The notes under the pieces: generated by a model | Database searches by the model: none | The model's input: the letters and a program-made list of their open reading frames with translations, nothing else | What the model was told of the DNA's origin: nothing | Part shown: piece by piece, positions 60,084-64,000 of the stretch | Position numbering within the stretch: the stretch's first letter is position 1 | Layout: each line of letters opens with the position of its first letter | Assembly: GCF_020215705.1 (NCBI RefSeq) | Contig: NZ_JAIWNB010000007.1 | Span: 62,001-126,000, forward strand | Length of the DNA: 64,000 nt | Direction: 5' to 3' | Source of the DNA: Nonomuraea aurantiaca | Lineage (GTDB): Bacteria > Actinomycetota > Actinomycetes > Streptosporangiales > Streptosporangiaceae | Translations under genes and position numbers: made by a program

Positions 60084-60160
60084 GGGCTTCCACCGACGAC
60101 GTCTTGTTCGAGGCCCTGCGAGCGGGGCCTCTCATCGTGTCCGGGGCCCCTCGGGAGACA
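60075..60160 (+). promoter_or_regulatory. Attenuator-like hairpins between the leader peptide and the synthetase gene
   Basis: Three structures follow: GCCCC/GGGGC at the leader stop (60075-60087), GAGGCCC (60110-60116) with GGGCCTC (60125-60131), and a GTGTC...GACAC stem (about 60137-60162) near the ribosome-binding site. AGGGGC at 60082-60087 can instead pair with GCCCCT at 60146-60151. Mutually exclusive pairings are typical of attenuators. I see no T-box element. Confidence 0.5.
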
Positions 60161-60164
60161 CACG

Positions 60165-61595
60165 ATGTACATCACGACCACCATCCCTTACGTCAACGCC
60201 CGCCCGCACCTGGGGCACGCCCTGGAGTTCGTGCAGGGCGACGTGCTGGCCCGGCACTACCGGGGGCGCGGTGAGCCCGTGCGCTTCCAGACCGGCACCG
60301 ACGACAACTCGCTGAAGAACGTGCTGGCCGCCGAGGCGGAAGGCGTCCCGGTGCGCGAGCTGGTCGATCGCAACGCGGCCGCCTTCGAGGGGCTGCGCGA
60401 GTCGTACGACCTGTCCTTCGACGCCTTCATCCGGACGAGCCGTCATCCGGGGCATCGTCCGGGAGTCGAGCGGATCTGGCGGGCGATCGACGGCGACCTC
60501 TACCAGCGGCACTACGAAGGGCTCTACTGCGTCGGCTGCGAGCAGTTCTACGGCGAGGGGCCCTGCCCCGAGCACGAGGCGCCGTTACAGCACATCTCTG
60601 AGCGGAACTGGTTCTTCCGCCTCTCGCGCTACCAGGACGCGCTGCTGGACCTGATCCGCGGTGGGCGCCTCAGGATCGAGCCGGCGGCGCGGCGGAACGA
60701 GGTGCTGGCGTTCATCGAGGCGGGTCTGGCCGACATCAGTGTCTCGCGTGCCGCGGACCGGGCGCCCGGCTGGGGCATACCCGTGCCGGGCGATCCCTCC
60801 CAGGTGGTCTACGTGTGGTGGGACGCCCTGGCCAACTACGTCACCGCGCTGGACGGCGGCGACTACGACCGCTGGTGGGTGGCCGAGCCGCGCAAGATCC
60901 ATCTGATGGGCAAGGGCGTGATCCGCTTCCACGCGGTGTACTGGCCCGCGATGCTGCTCGCGGCGGGCCTGCCGCTGCCCGCTGAGATCTTCGTGCACGA
61001 CTACCTGACCGCCGGCGGCCGCAAGATCAGCAAGTCGGCCGGAACGCCCGCCGACGCCGAGGCGATCGCGCGGGCCTACGGCGCCGACGCGGTGCGGTGG
61101 TGGCTGCTGCGCGAGGTACCGCGGGTCGGCGACGCCGACTTCACCGTGGAACGGCTGGTCGCCAGGGCCGACGAGGATCTGGCCAACGGCGTCGGCAATC
61201 TGGTCAACCGGGTCGTCACCATGGTGCACCGCTTCCAGGACGGCGCGGTGCCCATCGTCGCCGTCGACGGGGACGCCGCACGTGGCCTCGTCGACGCCTG
61301 CGAGAGCGCGCCGGGGCGGGTGCACGAGGCATTGGAGGATTTCGACTTCCGCCGTGCCGCCGCGGCGGTCTGGACGATCGTCGAGGAGGCCAACAAGTAC
61401 GTCGAACGCGTACAGCCGTGGCGGCAGGAGCCCGGTGACAGGGAGGCCTCGCTGGCGACGCTCGTCCACGCGTGCCGGGCGCTGGCCGGACAGCTGGCGC
61501 CCTTTCTGCCCACAGGGGCGGCACGGGTGGCGGCGGCGGTGAGCGGGGAACGGCTGCCCCGGCCCGAGCCGTTGTTCCCACGGCTGGCTGGTTGA
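60165..61595 (+). CDS. metG: Methionyl-tRNA synthetase
   Basis: The protein has 476 residues. The class I signatures are HLGH (HIGH type) after TIPYVNARP and KISKS (KMSKS type) in AGGRKISKSAG. A connective-domain zinc knuckle CVGCEQFYGEGPCPEH is present, and RNWFFRLSRYQDAL and VYVWWDALANYVTAL are typical MetRS blocks. It charges tRNA-Met. It is shorter than many MetRS proteins and lacks a C-terminal tRNA-binding domain. Actinomycetes often carry a second MetRS; whether this is the main one is unknown. GGGAGA precedes ATG 60165. Confidence 0.93.
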   Translation: MYITTTIPYVNARPHLGHALEFVQGDVLARHYRGRGEPVRFQTGTDDNSLKNVLAAEAEGVPVRELVDRNAAAFEGLRESYDLSFDAFIRTSRHPGHRPGVERIWRAIDGDLYQRHYEGLYCVGCEQFYGEGPCPEHEAPLQHISERNWFFRLSRYQDALLDLIRGGRLRIEPAARRNEVLAFIEAGLADISVSRAADRAPGWGIPVPGDPSQVVYVWWDALANYVTALDGGDYDRWWVAEPRKIHLMGKGVIRFHAVYWPAMLLAAGLPLPAEIFVHDYLTAGGRKISKSAGTPADAEAIARAYGADAVRWWLLREVPRVGDADFTVERLVARADEDLANGVGNLVNRVVTMVHRFQDGAVPIVAVDGDAARGLVDACESAPGRVHEALEDFDFRRAAAAVWTIVEEANKYVERVQPWRQEPGDREASLATLVHACRALAGQLAPFLPTGAARVAAAVSGERLPRPEPLFPRLAG

Positions 61596-61652
61596 CGGGG
61601 GATAGGGGGCGGCCTAGGTTGGCGGCACCGACCAGCCGGTATGGAGGCGCTC

Positions 61653-62630
61653 ATGCCCACCGTCAACACCGTTCGCGGTCCCGTCGACGTCGATGAGCTC
61701 GGTCAGACCCTGATGCACGAGCACGTCTTCGTCCTGTCCACGGAGTTTCTCGACAACTACGGCAAAGGTGCCTGGTGGGACGAGGAGTTCCGGGTCGCCG
61801 ACGCGATCGGCAAGCTCCAGGCGGTGGCGGCGAAGGGCGTGCGGACGATCGTGGACCCGACGGTGTGGGGGCTCGGCCGGTACATCCCCCGCATCCAGCG
61901 CATCGCTGCCGAAGTGCCGGATCTGCACATCATCGCCGCGACCGGCATCTACAGCTTCGAAGAGCTGCCTCACCAGTACGACCACCGCGGCCCCGGCCTG
62001 CTCCTGGACATGCCCGATCCGATGATCGACGACTTCGTACGCGACCTCACCGAGGGCATCGCCGACACCGGGGTCAAGGCAGCGTTCCTCAAGTGCGTGG
62101 TCGAGCAGAAGGGCCTGACGCCCGGGGTCGAGCGGATCTGCCGGGCCGTCGCGCGGGCGCATGTGCGTACCGGCGCGCCGATCACCGTTCACACGAACTC
62201 CTTCGCGCAGAGCGGCCTGACCGCGCTCGACCTCTTCGCCAAGGAGGGCGTGGACCTGACGAAGGTCGTCGTCGGGCACGCGGGCGACACCAACGATCTC
62301 GACTACCTGATGCGTCTGGCCGACACGGGCGCCACGCTGGGGATGGATAGATTCGGGTTGGATGTCTACAACGCGACGCCCGACCGGGTGGCCACCATCG
62401 CCGCCCTCTGCCAGCGGGGATACGCTGATCGGATGGTCCTCAGCCACGACACCGCCTGCTTTATGGACTACTTTGTGGAGTCTTGGGATGAGGCACTTCG
62501 CACGATGGCGCCCAACTGGCGCTACGATCACATCCACGACGAGGTCTTGGCCGCACTGCGGGACTCGGGTGTGACCGGCGATCAGATCGAGCAGATGCTG
62601 GTGTCCAACCCAAGACGCTACTTCTCGTAA
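61653..62630 (+). CDS. Phosphotriesterase-family metal-dependent hydrolase
   Basis: The protein has 325 residues. The metal histidines are in LMHEHVF at the N-terminus, the bridging carboxylated lysine is likely in AAFLKCVVEQKG, further histidines lie in TVHTNSF and VVGHAGDTND, and the catalytic aspartate in LSHDTAC. This is the PTE/lactonase (PLL) pattern. Many actinobacterial members hydrolyse lactones rather than phosphotriesters. ATG 61653 has GGAGGC upstream; ATG 61641 is in frame. Confidence 0.9.
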   Translation: MPTVNTVRGPVDVDELGQTLMHEHVFVLSTEFLDNYGKGAWWDEEFRVADAIGKLQAVAAKGVRTIVDPTVWGLGRYIPRIQRIAAEVPDLHIIAATGIYSFEELPHQYDHRGPGLLLDMPDPMIDDFVRDLTEGIADTGVKAAFLKCVVEQKGLTPGVERICRAVARAHVRTGAPITVHTNSFAQSGLTALDLFAKEGVDLTKVVVGHAGDTNDLDYLMRLADTGATLGMDRFGLDVYNATPDRVATIAALCQRGYADRMVLSHDTACFMDYFVESWDEALRTMAPNWRYDHIHDEVLAALRDSGVTGDQIEQMLVSNPRRYFS

Positions 62631-62671
62631 AGTGGTGACATCGGGCGAGCAATGCGGGTAGGTGGAACTGG

Positions 62672-63058
62672 GTGACTTCGGAGCAGGCCTTGTCGATCAG
62701 CCTCGGGCTCCAGGGACCGTGTGTCATCGCCAGGCTCACGGGAGACTTCGACTTCGGATCCGCGGCCGAGGTGCGCGATCGCGTCACCAAGGCGCTCGAC
62801 CTGACCCAGCCACCCTTACTCGTCATCGACATGCAGGCGGTCAGCGTCTGCGATTCTTCCGGGCTTTCCGTGCTTGTTTATCTGCACAAGGCGGTGACCG
62901 CCTCCGGCGGCCGGCTGTTGCTTTCCGGGCTGAATGGCAGGTGTAAGCACCTTTTCGCGATCACTGCCCTCGACAAGTTCTTCGACATCCGCACCACCGC
63001 CGAACTCGCCATCGCCGAACTCAATGAACCGGGGAGTTCGCCGCCGTTTACCGGGTAG
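62672..63058 (+). CDS. STAS-domain anti-anti-sigma factor
   Basis: The protein has 128 residues. It has the STAS fold pattern with the phosphorylatable serine region VSVCDSSGLSVLVYLHK and an upstream LVIDMQA strand. Such RsbV-like proteins bind anti-sigma kinases. The sigma-factor gene starts 10 bp after its stop, so they form an operon. The MEDS/HATPase protein at 57393-58331 is a candidate partner. GTG 62672. Confidence 0.9.
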   Translation: MTSEQALSISLGLQGPCVIARLTGDFDFGSAAEVRDRVTKALDLTQPPLLVIDMQAVSVCDSSGLSVLVYLHKAVTASGGRLLLSGLNGRCKHLFAITALDKFFDIRTTAELAIAELNEPGSSPPFTG

Positions 63059-63068
63059 TCGCTTTGGT

Positions 63069-63962
63069 ATGTCGGCCGCAGAGCCCGACCTGCTCGGCAT
63101 GTATCTGGAGCAGATCGGAAAGACACCATTGCTCTCCGCCGCGGACGAAGTGGACCTGGCACGACGGATCGAGGCGGGCCTCTACTCGGGCTACCTGATC
63201 GGCCGTGGCGAGGGCACACCGGAGCTCGAATACGTCCGCCGCGACGGGCAGCGTGCTAAGGACCTGCTCATCAGGTCCAATCTCCGGCTGGTGGTGGCCG
63301 CCGCCAGACGCTACGCCTTTCGTGGGCTCCCACTCCTCGACGTCATCCAGGAGGGCAATCTCGGGTTGATCAGGGCCGTGGAGAAGTTCGACTACAAACG
63401 TGGCTACAAGTTCTCCACCTACGGGATGTGGTGGATCCGCCAGGCCATCGAACGCGGCATCCACGACAAGAGCCGCACCGTACGGCTGCCCACGCACGTC
63501 GCCGAAGAGCTGGCGCGACTGAGCAGGATCGCCCGGCAACTCGCCGCCGACCTGGGGCGCGAGCCCCGGGAGGCGGAGCTCGCCAAGGCCGCCGAACGCT
63601 CGCTCCGCCACGTCGCCGTGCTACGGCGGCTCGCCCAGGAGACGGTCAGCCTGGACGTGCCCGTCGGCGAGAACGGCGAGGGGAACATCGGCGACATGAT
63701 CCCCGACGAGGACGGTCTCCAGGTGCAGGAGTTCACGGAGCGCCGCGCTTTGAACGCCGAACTGCACCAGGTGCTCACCTCGCTCCCGCCGCGAGAGGCC
63801 TTCGTCCTCAGACTCAGGTACGGCCTGGCGGGCCATGAAGCCCGCAGCTATACCGAAATCGCGGAACGGCTCGGGCTCACCAGAGAGCGCATCAGGCAAC
63901 TGGAGAAACAGGCGTTGAAACGCCTGCGACAGCTGCGTCCCTTGCTCGCCTGGGCTTCATGA
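63069..63962 (+). CDS. Group 2 (HrdB-like) sigma-70 factor
   Basis: The protein has 297 residues. Region 1.2 (DLLGMYLEQIGKTPLLSAADEVDLARRIE, quoted for position only), region 2 (RLVVAAARRYAFRG, LDVIQEGNLGLIRAVEKFDY, STYGMWWIRQAI), region 3 and region 4 (SYTEIAERLGLTRERIRQLE) are present. The length and missing region 1.1 fit group 2 sigma factors such as HrdA/HrdC/HrdD or SigB-like ones. It follows the STAS gene, so partner switching is likely. Stop TGA at 63960-63962. Confidence 0.93.
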   Translation: MSAAEPDLLGMYLEQIGKTPLLSAADEVDLARRIEAGLYSGYLIGRGEGTPELEYVRRDGQRAKDLLIRSNLRLVVAAARRYAFRGLPLLDVIQEGNLGLIRAVEKFDYKRGYKFSTYGMWWIRQAIERGIHDKSRTVRLPTHVAEELARLSRIARQLAADLGREPREAELAKAAERSLRHVAVLRRLAQETVSLDVPVGENGEGNIGDMIPDEDGLQVQEFTERRALNAELHQVLTSLPPREAFVLRLRYGLAGHEARSYTEIAERLGLTRERIRQLEKQALKRLRQLRPLLAWAS

Positions 63963-64000
63963 CGAGGTAATAGGGATGTGGTGGGACGACCGATTGACTC

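Noticed and set aside
59985..60164. T-box riboswitch before metG
   Set aside because: No T-box consensus or specifier-loop architecture; a Met-codon leader peptide explains the region better.

Overview
This window comes from a high-GC actinomycete chromosome. GTG and TTG starts are common, adjacent genes often share 4-bp stop/start overlaps, and there is a complete conservon (cvnA-E), a SARP/AfsR-type regulator and a LuxR/LAL regulator. The overall style suggests a filamentous actinomycete, possibly Streptosporangiaceae (Nonomuraea-like); that assignment is inference. I saw no tRNA, rRNA, insertion sequence, CRISPR array or prophage block.

Layout. 1-2014: a flavin-binding PPOX-family gene divergent from a MocR/PdxR-type regulator. 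2099-4284: a DegT-type aminotransferase coupled to a FemAB-like acyltransferase. 4438-7746: an APH-like kinase, an SDR and a membrane-anchored glycoside hydrolase. 8128-10049: a 44-codon Trp/Gly/Arg/Cys-rich peptide directly ahead of an ABC exporter, which is the best candidate here for something undescribed. 10394-14459: a conservon (sensor kinase, roadblock protein, DUF742 protein, GTPase, CYP157-like P450 without the ExxR arginine). 14517-18849: a secreted tripeptidyl aminopeptidase-like hydrolase, a nucleoside deaminase, an F420-type oxidoreductase and a DUF418 membrane protein. 18928-27273: a seven-gene minus-strand operon for a surface polysaccharide (large membrane protein, Wzx-like flippase, deacetylase, two GT2 enzymes, a second FemAB-like protein, a small membrane protein). 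27653-33669: an ECF sigma factor fused to a zinc-finger/transmembrane/extracellular module, a solute-binding/VWA protein, a CDF-like transporter, a DUF4184 protein and an RNA methyltransferase.

33928-46199: secreted proteins (M4 protease, two tandem aegerolysin-like proteins, an unknown Trp/Tyr-rich protein, D-Ala-D-Ala carboxypeptidase), a LAL regulator, a kinase remnant, a Baeyer-Villiger monooxygenase and a DedA-like protein behind a DtxR/IdeR-type iron box. 46168-54864: a SARP regulator, then a flippase-like membrane protein, a PIG-L deacetylase and a GT4 glycosyltransferase that look like a glycoconjugate set, then a small protein/SRPBCC pair behind a palindrome covering the start codon, and a DUF2079 protein. 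54989-63962: a lipoprotein, a Rieske oxygenase, a DUF1707 protein, a MEDS/HATPase regulator, a DUF998 protein, a small phage-related-domain protein, UspA, a methionyl-tRNA synthetase with a Met-codon leader peptide, a phosphotriesterase-like hydrolase, and a STAS/sigma-70 pair.

Themes: envelope and polysaccharide biogenesis, exported proteins, and stress or developmental regulation. Regulatory DNA stands out: several perfect palindromes, an iron box, a leader-peptide attenuator candidate, and four convergent gene pairs whose 3' ends overlap. All functions are read from sequence motifs without database searches.
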